A stretch of 64,000 bases of DNA from Rhodocyclaceae bacterium (GTDB lineage Bacteria > Pseudomonadota > Gammaproteobacteria > Burkholderiales > Rhodocyclaceae). The notes below the pieces were generated by a model that was not told the origin of the DNA, ran no database searches, and worked only from the letters and a program-made list of their open reading frames with translations. Below are positions 9,778 to 18,897 of this stretch, piece after piece (the stretch's first letter is position 1; every line of letters begins with the position of its first letter). The stretch spans positions 1 to 64,000 of the forward strand of contig VBWA01000023.1 of the NCBI GenBank assembly GCA_006218025.1, written 5' to 3'. The position numbers and the translations under genes were made by a program.

Positions 9778-12480
9778 TCATCGCCGACAGCGCTTCTCGA
9801 TCTCGATGATCAGCATGGCTGCGAGCGCGATGACAGCGATCTCGCCCCAGGCCCGAGCATCGATCGGGGCGGTGGCGAAGGCTGCATTGAGCGGCCCCCA
9901 GTAGGTGATCAGCATCTGCAGCGCCAGTTGCAGGCAGGCGCCCCACCATACCCACGGATTGGAGAAGACCGCGACGGCGCTGACCGGTAGGCGCAGCGAG
10001 CGGCAGTTGAACAGGTAGACGATCTCGATCGCGACGAATACGTTCATCGCGATGGTGCGTGCCTCGGCCATCGACTGGCCGCGGTCGAGGGCCAGCATGA
10101 ACATGCCGAATGCGCCGGTCAGCATCAGCACACCGACCAGCACGATGCGCCCGATCAGCACGGCGTCCAGCACCGGTGCGCGCGGCGGTCGCGGCGGGCG
10201 GTGCATGATGCCGTGTTCCGGCGGCTCGAAGGCCAGCGGCAGGCCGAGCAGCACCGCGGTGGTCATGTTGATCCAGAGAATCTGCAGCGGCGTGATCGGC
10301 AAGGTGACGCCGGCGAGGATGGCGGCGAGGATCACCAGGCCTTCGCCGAAGTTGGTCGGCAGGGTCCAGGTGATGAACTTAACCAGGTTGTCGTAGATGC
10401 CGCGCCCTTCTTCCACCGCCGCTTCGATGGTGGCGAAGTTGTCGTCGGTGAGCACCATCGCCGCCGCTTCCTTGGCCACGTCGGTGCCGCCCATGCCCAT
10501 GGCAATGCCGATGTCGGCCTGCTTGAGCGCCGGCGCGTCATTGACGCCGTCGCCGGTCATCGCCACCACCTCGCCTTGCGCCTGCAGCGCGCGCACCAGG
10601 CGCAGCTTCTGTTCCGGTTCGACACGGGCGAAGACATCGACGCTGCCGGTGGCGTTCTTCAGCGCTTCGTCGTCGAGCAGGGCCAGATCGCGGCCGGTCA
10701 GTACCCGGGCTGCGGCGCCATCCTTGACGATGCCGACTTGCGCGGCAATCGCCCGCGCCGTTTCGGCATGGTCGCCGGTAATCATCTTCACCCGGATGCC
10801 GGCGACATGGCAGGTGCGCACCGCGCCGATGGCGCGCGCGCGCGGCGGATCGATCATGCCGGCCAGTCCAAGAAACACCAGTTCGCTGCCGATCATGGTT
10901 TCATCCAGCGCTTCGGCGGCGGCCAGATGCTGCCGCGCCAGAGCCAGCACGCGCAGGCCGCGACTCGCCATCTGCGCGGCGGCGGCTTCCAGCGTTGCGG
11001 GCTCGAGTGGCGTTTCGCTGCCGTCGGCGGCCAGCATGCTGCGGCAGGCCGGCAGCAGCCTTTCTATGGCGCCCTTGACGTACACCACCGACTGACCGTC
11101 GACGCCGTGCAGCGTTGCCATGGTCTGGCGCGCCGAATCGAAGGGTAGCTCATCCCTGCGCGGAAAAACATTGCGCAGGGTGGTCTCATCCAGTCCGCTC
11201 TTGCGCGCCACGACCAGCAGCGCAGCTTCGGTCGGGTCGCCGGTTATCTTCCATTGCCGGTTTTCGTGGTAGAGCGCGGCATCGTTGCACAGGGCGCCGG
11301 CCAGCAAGGTTTCATGCAGAGGAGTCGGCGCTGGTGATACGGCACTTCTGTCGTCGCGTCGCAGTTCGCCTTCCGGCTTGTAGCCCCGGCCGCTGACGGT
11401 GAAGCGTTCGCCGCCGGCCCACAGCTCGGTGACGGTCATGGCGTTCTCGGTCAGCGTGCCGGTCTTGTCGGTGCAGATCACCGTGGTGCTGCCCAAGGCT
11501 TCGACCGCCGGCAGATGGCGGATGATCGCGCGGCGCTTGGCCATGCGGCCGACGCCGATCGCCAGCGTGATGCTCATGGCGGCCGGCAGGCCCTCGGGAA
11601 TCGCGCCGACGGCGAGCGCCACGGCCGCCACCAGCATGTTCGCCATGGATTCGCCGCGCCAGACGCCGATCACGAAGGTGAAGGCGGCCAATCCGAGAAT
11701 CACCCAGAGCAGCAGGCCGGCGAACTCGGCCATCTTTTTCGTCAGCGGCGTGGCGATCTCGGGGGCGCTCGCGATCAGGCCCGAGATGCGGCCGGTTTCG
11801 GTGGCGTCCGCCGTGGCGATGACGAGGCCTCGCCCCTGGCCGGCGACCACGATGGTGCCCGCATAGACCATGTTGCGGCGGTCGGCCAGCTGCGTGTCGT
11901 CCGGCAGTTCGTCGTGATGCTTTTCGATCGGCGCCGACTCGCCGGTCAGCGCGGCTTCGACGGTGCGCAACTGCCGCGCGGAGACGACGCGCAGATCGGC
12001 CGGCACCTTGTCGCCGGCGCTCAACCAGACCACGTCGCCCGGAACCAGTCCTACGGCATCGATGCGCTGCCGACGGCCTTCGCGCAACACGGTGACCTCG
12101 GTTGCCAGGGCCCGGGCCAGTGCCGCCAGTGCAGCCTCGGCCTTGCCTTCCTGCAGGTAGCCGATCACGGCGTTGACCAGCACGACACCGAAGATGACCG
12201 AGCTGTCGACCCATTCGCCCAGGGCCGAGGTGGCAATCCCCGAGGCGATCAGCACCAGCACCAAGGGTTCCTTCAACTGGCTCAGGAAGCGCTTCAGCGC
12301 ACTGCGTCCCGCTTGCTCGCGCAGGCGGTTGGGGCCGTGGCGCAGCAGGCGGGCAGCCGCTTCCTGTTCCGCCAGGCCGCGCTCCATGTCCGCGTCGTGG
12401 CGGGCCAGCACCTCGGTCGCGGACAGGGCGTGCCAGGGCGTATTGGCAGCCTGTGCCGGCGGGGAATGGGGTGTTGTCAT
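9778..12480 (-). CDS. P2-type cation-transporting ATPase
   Basis: A 900-residue P-type ATPase of the Ca2+/Na+-like P2 class in the inner membrane. In order: cation-ATPase N domain (about 15-85), E1-E2 actuator with LTGES at 178-182, membrane motif AIPEGLPAA at 293-301 (the SERCA-type PEGLP), phosphorylation site CTDKTGTLT with Asp338, an N domain, the hinge MTGDGVNDAPALKQADIG, and a C-terminal group of membrane segments. There is no N-terminal heavy-metal-binding CxxC domain. The ion is most likely Ca2+ by motif, but monovalent ions or Mn2+ cannot be excluded. It is separated by 57 bp from the upstream GGDEF/EAL gene. Confidence 0.92.
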   Translation of the reverse strand: MTTPHSPPAQAANTPWHALSATEVLARHDADMERGLAEQEAAARLLRHGPNRLREQAGRSALKRFLSQLKEPLVLVLIASGIATSALGEWVDSSVIFGVVLVNAVIGYLQEGKAEAALAALARALATEVTVLREGRRQRIDAVGLVPGDVVWLSAGDKVPADLRVVSARQLRTVEAALTGESAPIEKHHDELPDDTQLADRRNMVYAGTIVVAGQGRGLVIATADATETGRISGLIASAPEIATPLTKKMAEFAGLLLWVILGLAAFTFVIGVWRGESMANMLVAAVALAVGAIPEGLPAAMSITLAIGVGRMAKRRAIIRHLPAVEALGSTTVICTDKTGTLTENAMTVTELWAGGERFTVSGRGYKPEGELRRDDRSAVSPAPTPLHETLLAGALCNDAALYHENRQWKITGDPTEAALLVVARKSGLDETTLRNVFPRRDELPFDSARQTMATLHGVDGQSVVYVKGAIERLLPACRSMLAADGSETPLEPATLEAAAAQMASRGLRVLALARQHLAAAEALDETMIGSELVFLGLAGMIDPPRARAIGAVRTCHVAGIRVKMITGDHAETARAIAAQVGIVKDGAAARVLTGRDLALLDDEALKNATGSVDVFARVEPEQKLRLVRALQAQGEVVAMTGDGVNDAPALKQADIGIAMGMGGTDVAKEAAAMVLTDDNFATIEAAVEEGRGIYDNLVKFITWTLPTNFGEGLVILAAILAGVTLPITPLQILWINMTTAVLLGLPLAFEPPEHGIMHRPPRPPRAPVLDAVLIGRIVLVGVLMLTGAFGMFMLALDRGQSMAEARTIAMNVFVAIEIVYLFNCRSLRLPVSAVAVFSNPWVWWGACLQLALQMLITYWGPLNAAFATAPIDARAWGEIAVIALAAMLIIEIEKRCRR

Positions 12481-12537
12481 GGTCCGGATTATGCAGTGAG
12501 TCCGGGCCGGGCGCGGCAGCGTCGCGCGAGGGCGCTG

Positions 12538-15414
12538 TCAGTGGGCGCGACGCCCTGCGGCGAATTCCTCGAATGTCTCAGCGGACAGGGGCCGGCTGAA
12601 GAAGTAGCCCTGGATCTCGTTGCATCCGTAGCGCTGCACGCGATCCAGCTGCTCGACGGTCTCCACGCCTTCGGCAATGGCACGCAGCCGCAGCGAGCGC
12701 GCGATGCTGATGATGGCCCGGGCCAGCGCATCGCCCTCTTCGTCCTGATGCATGTCGGCGATGAAGGAGCGGTCTATCTTCAGCTTGTCGACGCGGAAGC
12801 GTTTCAGGTAGGACAGGCTCGAATAGCCGGTACCGAAATCGTCGATGGCGACGCTCGTGCCGATGGTCTTGAGATCCGCGATGACTTCGCGCAGCGTGTC
12901 GCTGTTTTCCATCAGCGTCGATTCGGTGAGTTCGATTTCGATCTGTTGCGGCGAGATGCCCGCATCACGCGCATGGCGCCGCAGCAGATCGACCAGGTCG
13001 GTGCGGAAGATCTGCTTGCCGGATACATTCACCGCGATCTTCCAGTCGTTGCCGCTGTCCCGCCAACGGCGGGCCTGGCGGCAGGCTTCGGCCAGCACCC
13101 ACTCGCCGATGGGCAATATCAGTCCCGATTCCTCGGCGACCGGGATGAACTCCATCGGCGAGACGCTGGTGCCGTCCGCGCAGTTCCAGCGCAGCAGCGC
13201 TTCGGCGCCAAAAATATGCCTGGAATCCGCATAGACCTGAGGCTGGAAAACCAGGCTGAGTTCCTGTCTGTCGATGGCCCGGCGCAGGCGATTGGTCAGG
13301 TCGAGCCGGTGATTGGCCCGCTGGTTCATTTCGGCCGAGAAGAAGCTGAAGGTCTGGCGCCCGGATTCCTTGGCGTGATACATCGCGGTATCGGCCTTCT
13401 GCATCAGGGTGTCGAAGTCGCGGCCGTCATCCGGTGACAGCGCGATGCCGAGCGATGCCGAGGTCGTGAGGCTTTGCGGGCCAATGTCGAAGGGTTGCGC
13501 CAAGCTTTCCTGCACCTTGTTGGCGATGCGCGCGACGGCCTCGGGGCCATCGACGTCGTCCAGCAGGAGAATGAATTCGTCGCCGCCCTGGCGGCTCAGC
13601 GTGTCCGAATCCCTGAGGCACAGCCTGAGTCGGCCGACCGCGGCGACCAGCAGGGCGTCGCCTACCGGGTGGCCGAGCGAGTCGTTGATGCGCTTGAAGT
13701 GATCGAGATCCAGGAATATGAAGGCCAGGCGCTTGCCGGAACGCTTCTGCCGCTCGCTCATCTGGCTGAAACGGTCGCGCAGCAGCAGACGGTTGGGCAG
13801 GCCGGTGAGGGGGTCATGGTGGGCCAGATGCTGAATCTGCTCTTCCGTTGCCTTGCGCAGCGAGATATCCGAAAAGCATCCGACGAAGTTCTGCACGTCG
13901 CCCTGTGCATCCAGCGTCGCCGTGATGGACAGCCATTTCGGATAGATCTCGCCATTCTTGCGCCTGTCCCAGACTTCGCCCTCCCAGACACCGGCCGCCA
14001 GTACCGTGCGCCACATGTCCCGGTAGAAACTCTCGTCGTGGCGTCCCGATTTCATGATGCGCGGGGTCTGGCCGATGACCTCCTGCGCAGCGTAGCCGGT
14101 GATATCGGTGAAGGCGCTGTTGACCCTGATGATCACTCCCTGACGGTCGGTGATCAGCAAGGCTTCGAGGGTGTTGGCGAACACCGTGTCGGCCAGTTGC
14201 AGCTCGGCCTGATGGCGCTTGCGCTCGCTGATGTCGGCATACACCCAGATCGATCCATCCTGCGGGGCCGCGGGGTCGAGCGAGCGGCCCGACGTTTCGC
14301 ACCAGATGATTCGTCCATCGCGTCGCCGATGGCGCATTTCGCGGTCGCAGTAGCCCTGTTCGACCAGATCGCGATAAGCCGCTTCGCCCTCGGCGAGCCA
14401 GTCTTCTCGGGAGGGGAAGATAACCTCGGTGCTCTGGCCGATCAATTGCTCCGGCCCGTCGAAGCCGAAGATCTCGGCCACCCGCCGGTTGCAGTTGAGG
14501 ATGACGCGATTCCTGATCAGTGCGATGCCGACATGCGCGTTGTCGAAAATCAGTCTTTGCTCGTCGAGCAGCGAGGCCATGCGTGCCTCGATGCGCTTGC
14601 GCTCGGTGATGTCGGTGTAGGAGGTGACGAAGCCGCCATCCGGAAGCGGCGAGCGCTGGATTTCAAGGACCGTACCGTCGCTACGCCTACGCTCGACGCG
14701 GTATGGCTGGCGCTGATTGACGCGCTCCATGGCGGCGGCAAATGCAGCATCGGGGTCTCCTGCGCCGTATTCGCCGCGATCGGCAGCCACACGCAGGATG
14801 GATTGGAGATCGGGTGTCCCGGCGGCAAAGATCTCGCCCGGCAGCCCGGCCAGGCGACGGAACTCTTCGTTGTAGCGAATGACGCGCAGATCCTCGTCGA
14901 TCAGCGTGATGCCGCAGGGGAAGTGCTCGATGATCGCGCGCTGCTTCTCGTGTTCCTGCAGCAATGCTTCATCGGCACGCTTGCGCAGGGTAATGTCCTG
15001 CAGCGTCTCGATCGCGCCGATCAGTTCTCCGGCGGAGTTGAGCAAGGGCGCCGCCGTGAAGTACAGCCACGTGCCGCCGGCGCCGATGTTCGGGAAAAAA
15101 TCCTCGGCCTCGTAGGACCCGGGGATCATCGTCGAGCGGCGATACTTGCCGTCGTAGAAAGTCGCAACGGCCTCGATGTCCCTCGACACCACCAGGTCGG
15201 CCATGACCGGGCGCGAGTGAGGATAGAAAGGCCGCCATTGATCCCGGCTGCCGATCATCTTTGCAGCCGGATAGTGGAGCACCACCTCGCAGGCACGATT
15301 CCAGTGCGTCACCCGGTGCTCCCGGTCGATGACGAAGGTCGGCACCGGGGAACCCTGAATGATCTTGTCGAGGAGGTCCCGTTCTGCAACGGGCACGCGC
15401 TGGCTGGCTTCCAC
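12538..15414 (-). CDS. Membrane-free PAS-GGDEF-EAL c-di-GMP protein
   Basis: A 958-residue cytoplasmic signalling protein. Four PAS-type segments can be followed (about 15-145, 150-275, 285-400, 405-520, the last being the [17 protein letters not shown] type often next to GGDEF-EAL), then a GGDEF domain (about 530-690) with SRQGGDEF intact at 610-614, then an EAL domain (about 700-955) with GAEALLRW at 736-743 and [12 protein letters not shown]. Both catalytic signatures are intact, so it could make and degrade c-di-GMP; many such hybrids are mainly phosphodiesterases. No transmembrane segment is seen. It is isolated by 160 bp from the histidine kinase. Confidence 0.93.
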   Translation of the reverse strand: MEASQRVPVAERDLLDKIIQGSPVPTFVIDREHRVTHWNRACEVVLHYPAAKMIGSRDQWRPFYPHSRPVMADLVVSRDIEAVATFYDGKYRRSTMIPGSYEAEDFFPNIGAGGTWLYFTAAPLLNSAGELIGAIETLQDITLRKRADEALLQEHEKQRAIIEHFPCGITLIDEDLRVIRYNEEFRRLAGLPGEIFAAGTPDLQSILRVAADRGEYGAGDPDAAFAAAMERVNQRQPYRVERRRSDGTVLEIQRSPLPDGGFVTSYTDITERKRIEARMASLLDEQRLIFDNAHVGIALIRNRVILNCNRRVAEIFGFDGPEQLIGQSTEVIFPSREDWLAEGEAAYRDLVEQGYCDREMRHRRRDGRIIWCETSGRSLDPAAPQDGSIWVYADISERKRHQAELQLADTVFANTLEALLITDRQGVIIRVNSAFTDITGYAAQEVIGQTPRIMKSGRHDESFYRDMWRTVLAAGVWEGEVWDRRKNGEIYPKWLSITATLDAQGDVQNFVGCFSDISLRKATEEQIQHLAHHDPLTGLPNRLLLRDRFSQMSERQKRSGKRLAFIFLDLDHFKRINDSLGHPVGDALLVAAVGRLRLCLRDSDTLSRQGGDEFILLLDDVDGPEAVARIANKVQESLAQPFDIGPQSLTTSASLGIALSPDDGRDFDTLMQKADTAMYHAKESGRQTFSFFSAEMNQRANHRLDLTNRLRRAIDRQELSLVFQPQVYADSRHIFGAEALLRWNCADGTSVSPMEFIPVAEESGLILPIGEWVLAEACRQARRWRDSGNDWKIAVNVSGKQIFRTDLVDLLRRHARDAGISPQQIEIELTESTLMENSDTLREVIADLKTIGTSVAIDDFGTGYSSLSYLKRFRVDKLKIDRSFIADMHQDEEGDALARAIISIARSLRLRAIAEGVETVEQLDRVQRYGCNEIQGYFFSRPLSAETFEEFAAGRRAH

Positions 15415-15574
15415 TGGTCGTCCGTAAGGTTCCGATGCTACTCCGTCGAAGCTTACTCACACCTTACTTTAGTAATAACTCCAGCCTAACCCTGATCTTC
15501 ACTTGAGGCAAATCGGAATTCTGGCGCGGACCTTCGGATTTCTTGGCCGTAGCGGGCCGGTGCGTGTTTCCCGG

Positions 15575-16678
15575 CTATCCCGCAGCGCGCGGCAGATCGA
15601 CGAGCAGCGCAACGCCTTTGCCCGCGGCGGACGGAGCGATCTCAAGCTTTCCACCGTGCAGTTCGATGATGCGCTTGACGATGGAAAGGCCCAGTCCGCT
15701 GCCCGACGAATCCCGTGTCGCCGTGTCGCCAGCGCCGACTCCTGTGCCGCGGTAAAAGCGCTGCAATACGTGCTCGCGCTCGTCTGCTGCGATGCCGCAC
15801 CCGTTGTCGCCGACGCTGAGCACGACGCGGTCGCCATGCTGAGCGATGGAAACCTCGACCTGACTGCCGCCGCTGTGGCGAATCGCGTTGTCGACCAGAT
15901 TGCGCAGCAGCACCTGGAGCAAGGTCGCATCGCCGCGGACATGCGCGTCGCCGTCGCGCAGGACGAGGTCGCAGTGGCGCTCGATGGCCTCCCCGGCGCT
16001 CATCGCCAGAACCTCTTCGGCAAGCGGCCGCAGCGCCACGTCCTGCATCTGGTCTGCGCTTTGCGCATCCAGCCGCGCCAGGGTCAGCAGCTGCGCCACC
16101 AGATGCGTGGCGCGGTCGCAGCCGACGAGGATCTGGTCCAGCGCGTGCTGCCGCTCCGCGGCGTCCACGGATGCGAGCGCCACCTGCGCCTGTGCTTTTA
16201 GCGCGGCCAGCGGCGTGCGCAATTCATGGGCCGCGTCGGCGGTAAAGCGGCGCTCGTTTTCCAGTGCACGCATGATGTCGGCGAACAGCTCGTTGAGCCG
16301 TGCCACCAGCGGCGCGACTTCCGTCGGCAGAGTTTCGATCGGCAACGGGTCGAGCCGGTCCGGCGCGCGTGCCGCGACATCGCGCGCGAGCTGGCGCAAG
16401 GGCGCCAGCGCAAAGCCGATGGCGATCACCAGCAGCAGGGCCAGCGCGGGCAGGGCGAACAGCATCGGCTTCAGCAGCTGCCCGGCAATTTCCGCGGCCA
16501 CCTCATTGCGTTCTTCGGCCATGTGGGCGGCGGCGGTGCTCGGCGGATGGGCCAGCAGTTCTTCCAGTTCGTGACGCGCCTCGCGCCAGGTGACGAATGC
16601 GGTGAGCAGCCAGACCAGGGCCACCGCCAGCAGGGTCAGGCCGACCAGCCGGGTGCGCAGGGACAGCGGACGCTTCAT
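15575..16678 (-). CDS. Two-component sensor histidine kinase, QseC/PmrB-like
   Basis: A 367-residue inner-membrane kinase: TM1 (about 10-28), a short periplasmic part, TM2 (about 70-92), a HAMP-like linker, HisKA with His151 in TADAAHELRTPLAALKAQ, and HATPase_c with N box LLRNLVDNAIRHS and G boxes GDNGCGIA and GSGLGLSIVKRI. The true start (ATG at 16678) overlaps the response-regulator stop by 4 nt (ATGA); a longer upstream frame is only a shadow of that gene. The very short periplasmic loop resembles QseC/TctE-type sensors. Confidence 0.94.
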   Translation of the reverse strand: MKRPLSLRTRLVGLTLLAVALVWLLTAFVTWREARHELEELLAHPPSTAAAHMAEERNEVAAEIAGQLLKPMLFALPALALLLVIAIGFALAPLRQLARDVAARAPDRLDPLPIETLPTEVAPLVARLNELFADIMRALENERRFTADAAHELRTPLAALKAQAQVALASVDAAERQHALDQILVGCDRATHLVAQLLTLARLDAQSADQMQDVALRPLAEEVLAMSAGEAIERHCDLVLRDGDAHVRGDATLLQVLLRNLVDNAIRHSGGSQVEVSIAQHGDRVVLSVGDNGCGIAADEREHVLQRFYRGTGVGAGDTATRDSSGSGLGLSIVKRIIELHGGKLEIAPSAAGKGVALLVDLPRAAG

Positions 16679-17346
16679 GACGGAGCTCCCGTCTTGGCAA
16701 TGACATAGCCGATGCCGCGCAGGGTGCGGATCACGTCGGCTCCGAGCTTGCGCCGCAGATGATGGATATAGACCTCGACCGTGTTGCTGCCGATTTCGTC
16801 GCCCCAGGCGTAAAGATGCTGCTCGAGCTGGGTGCGCGACAGGGCGCGCCCCGGCTGTTGCATCAGGGCGTGCAACAGGGCGTACTCCTTGGCCGAGAGT
16901 TCGACGCTCCGGCCCGCGCATTCCACCTGCCGCGTTGCGGGGTCGAGCGTGACGCCGGCGGCGGCGAGCAGGGGGGAGGGCTGGCCGCCGGCACGCCGCA
17001 GCAGGGCGCGCAGCCGGGCGGTCAATTCGCCGAGATCGAAAGGCTTGACCAGGTAATCGTCGGCGCCGGCGTCCAGGCCGCGGATGCGGTCATCCACGGT
17101 ATCGCGCGCCGTGAGGATCAGGACCGGCAGGGCTTTCTTCTTGGCCCGCAGGTGACGCAGTACATCGAGGCCGTCCATCCGCGGCAGGCCCAGATCGAGG
17201 ACTACGGCCGCGTAGTCCTCCGTCGCCAGCGCCGTCTCGGCACTGATGCCGTCCCTGACCCAGTCGACGACGTGGTCGGCCTGACGCAGGCCGACCTGGA
17301 GCGCATCGCCGAGCAGGGCGTCATCTTCAACCAGCAGGATTCTCAT
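16675..17346 (-). CDS. OmpR-family response regulator, QseB/PmrA-like
   Basis: A 223-residue regulator with receiver domain (MRILLVEDDALLGDAL, phospho-acceptor Asp51 in VVLDLGLPRMDG, LTARD, Lys in YLVKPFDLGEL) and a winged-helix DNA-binding domain (about 125-220, SNTVEVYIHHLRRKLG). It is translationally coupled to the kinase. Upstream on the same strand lies shp-dhc-cytb, 77 bp away, and a PmrA/QseB-type direct repeat precedes shp, making this operon its likely target. Confidence 0.95.
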   Translation of the reverse strand: MRILLVEDDALLGDALQVGLRQADHVVDWVRDGISAETALATEDYAAVVLDLGLPRMDGLDVLRHLRAKKKALPVLILTARDTVDDRIRGLDAGADDYLVKPFDLGELTARLRALLRRAGGQPSPLLAAAGVTLDPATRQVECAGRSVELSAKEYALLHALMQQPGRALSRTQLEQHLYAWGDEIGSNTVEVYIHHLRRKLGADVIRTLRGIGYVIAKTGAPS

Positions 17347-17423
17347 TGACTGTGTTACGCATCTTCTTAGTTGCGGCCGCTTCGCTTAACGTCAATAAGG
17401 CCGACGTTAGCCTGCACTGAAAC

Positions 17424-17957
17424 TCAGCTGCGCCTCGTTTTCCAGCCGGTGATCATCGCCAGGACCAGGTTCTCCTGGTGCAGCCAGCTGCTGACGATGA
17501 CGCCCGCAATGTGAATGACAACAATTGCCATCATGCCATTGGCGGCGACTTCGTGCAGTTCTTCCATGAAGTGTCCGCCCATGTCTTCGTAGGTGGCCCA
17601 GCCGCTGGCTGCGGCGACGAGACCGAAGCCGAGCAGCAGAAAGATGGCCACCGCGCCCGCCGGGTTGTGACCGACATAATGCTGCGGATTGCCCCTCGTC
17701 AGGGATTTGAGGTAGTCGATCAGCTTGCGCGGTGTCGGCAGGAATTCGGCAAAGCGCGAATAGCCGCCGCCGACGAAACCCCACAGCAGGCGGAAGGCGA
17801 TCAGCCCGGCGAGGGTGTATCCGGCCACGACGTGAATGTCGCGCAGCTTCTCGGATTCCGCGGTGATGAAGGCCGTGGCGAAACTCGCCACCAGCGACCA
17901 GTGGAAGACTCGCGTCGGCAGGTCCCAGACGCGGACAGGTTTGGGTTCGGTATGCAT
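17424..17957 (-). CDS. Cytochrome b561-type membrane protein of the shp-dhc operon
   Basis: A 177-residue di-haem cytochrome b561 (Ni-hydrogenase b-type cytochrome family) with four membrane spans. Starts VRVWDLPTRVFHWSLVASF, the signature first helix; candidate haem ligands are the His in RVFHW, RDIHVVAGYTLAG, QHYVGHNPAGA and the last-helix AIVVIHIAGVIVSSWLHQEN. It would pass quinol electrons to the diheme cytochrome c encoded 8 nt upstream. It is the last gene of shp-dhc-cytb. Confidence 0.92.
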   Translation of the reverse strand: MHTEPKPVRVWDLPTRVFHWSLVASFATAFITAESEKLRDIHVVAGYTLAGLIAFRLLWGFVGGGYSRFAEFLPTPRKLIDYLKSLTRGNPQHYVGHNPAGAVAIFLLLGFGLVAAASGWATYEDMGGHFMEELHEVAANGMMAIVVIHIAGVIVSSWLHQENLVLAMITGWKTRRS

Positions 17958-17965
17958 GCGTGGCC

Positions 17966-18436
17966 TCACTTGGGAATCTTGATCGAACGGTCGTCGTAGT
18001 CGCCGGCGGCGGCCTGCGTATGGCAGGCCGTGCAGTTGGCCGGGCTCTTGATCGAGGCGCGCTTCCATGTTGCGGCGGATATCTCGCGATGCTTCTTCTC
18101 GAAGCGCGCGGTCTCGGTAATGCGCAGCAGCGGCCTGCCCTGGGCATCGCGGGTATTCCCCGTCTTGCGCCCGCCGGAATTGGCGACCAGAAAGTCGGCG
18201 ATGGCGACACGGCGTTTTTCGTCGATGCTGGCGTCGGAGCCGAAGTGGCGCGACAGATCGCCCATCATCGCGCGCCAGGAATCGGCGTGCAGCATCTGCG
18301 GCGGATAGGCCATGTGGCAGGAGGCGCATTCCTCTTCGAAGGCGGCATTCTTCGGCACGCTGTAGCGGTCCGCATGAGCCGGCAGGGCGAGAGTCGTCAG
18401 CAGGACGAGCAGGGGTGCGGCGATGATTGGTTTCAT
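17966..18436 (-). CDS. Diheme cytochrome c (DHC)
   Basis: A 156-residue periplasmic cytochrome with signal peptide MKPIIAAPLLVLLTTLALPAHA and two haem-binding motifs, CASCH (near residue 37) and CTACH (near 136). The spacing and the MAYPPQMLHADSWRAMM segment match the DHC family that donates electrons to the SHP oxygen-binding cytochrome. It sits between shp and the cytochrome b561 gene, the known cluster order. Confidence 0.93.
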   Translation of the reverse strand: MKPIIAAPLLVLLTTLALPAHADRYSVPKNAAFEEECASCHMAYPPQMLHADSWRAMMGDLSRHFGSDASIDEKRRVAIADFLVANSGGRKTGNTRDAQGRPLLRITETARFEKKHREISAATWKRASIKSPANCTACHTQAAAGDYDDRSIKIPK

Positions 18437-18449
18437 GAGAGGCTCCGGA

Positions 18450-18830
18450 TTACCTGAGGGCCAGCAGCCAAGCCATCACGTCGGCTTTTTCCTGGGCGCT
18501 GCAGACTCGATTGAGGGTGTCGTTGCAGTTGCGGCGGAACCATTTGTCCACCTTGGCCGCATCGGTAAAGCGCTCGGCGTTGGCCGCCGGGGCCAGCGGC
18601 GTGATGGCCTTGTCGGTCTTGGCGTGACGGCCCGCCTGCGTCGGTTTGTCGGTGTGGCAGGAGGCACAGCTCCACTCGCCACCCTGTTTGGTGGTGAAGA
18701 AGCGTGCGCCGCGCTCGGCGGAAGCGGCTGCGCCCGCTTCCTTCTCGAAGCGCGTGAGAAAGTCGCGCGGGGTTTCGGCGTGGGCGCTCACGGTGAAGAT
18801 GGCTGCTGCAATGACGAGAAGGTGTCGCAT
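18450..18830 (-). CDS. shp: SHP-type monohaem cytochrome c (DUF1924)
   Basis: A 126-residue periplasmic cytochrome with signal peptide MRHLLVIAAAIFTVSAHA, then ETPRDFLTRFEKEAG, the DUF1924/SHP start, one haem motif CASCHT and a candidate Asn ligand region (FRRNCNDTLNR) plus the conserved C-terminal QEKADVMAWLLAL. SHP is unusual in binding O2 or NO at a haem that releases its Asn ligand on reduction. ATG at 18830 is preceded by GGAGACTCCC; longer frames upstream have no support. First gene of shp-dhc-cytb. Confidence 0.92.
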   Translation of the reverse strand: MRHLLVIAAAIFTVSAHAETPRDFLTRFEKEAGAAASAERGARFFTTKQGGEWSCASCHTDKPTQAGRHAKTDKAITPLAPAANAERFTDAAKVDKWFRRNCNDTLNRVCSAQEKADVMAWLLALR

Positions 18831-18876
18831 GGGAGTCTCCATGAGTGTTGAGTGAAGCGAATCATGAAGGGCGCCG

Positions 18877-18893
18877 CTTAAACGGCGCTTAAG
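18877..18893 (-). promoter_or_regulatory. PmrA/QseB-type direct-repeat operator upstream of shp
   Basis: CTTAAA-CGGCG-CTTAAG is a direct repeat with an 11-bp period, matching the HTTAAK-N5-HTTAAK box of the PmrA/QseB response regulators. It lies 47 bp before the shp start and just after the kefB stop. The same region forms GCGCCG/CGGCGC, so a partial terminator role is also possible. Confidence 0.6.
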
Positions 18894-18897
18894 ACAT

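Noticed and set aside
11515-13437. 640-codon plus-strand frame across the ATPase and GGDEF-EAL genes
   Set aside because: Antisense to two clear genes and spans their boundary; typical high-GC artefact.
13474-15489. 671-codon plus-strand frame opposite the PAS-GGDEF-EAL gene
   Set aside because: Antisense shadow with no start signal or domain.
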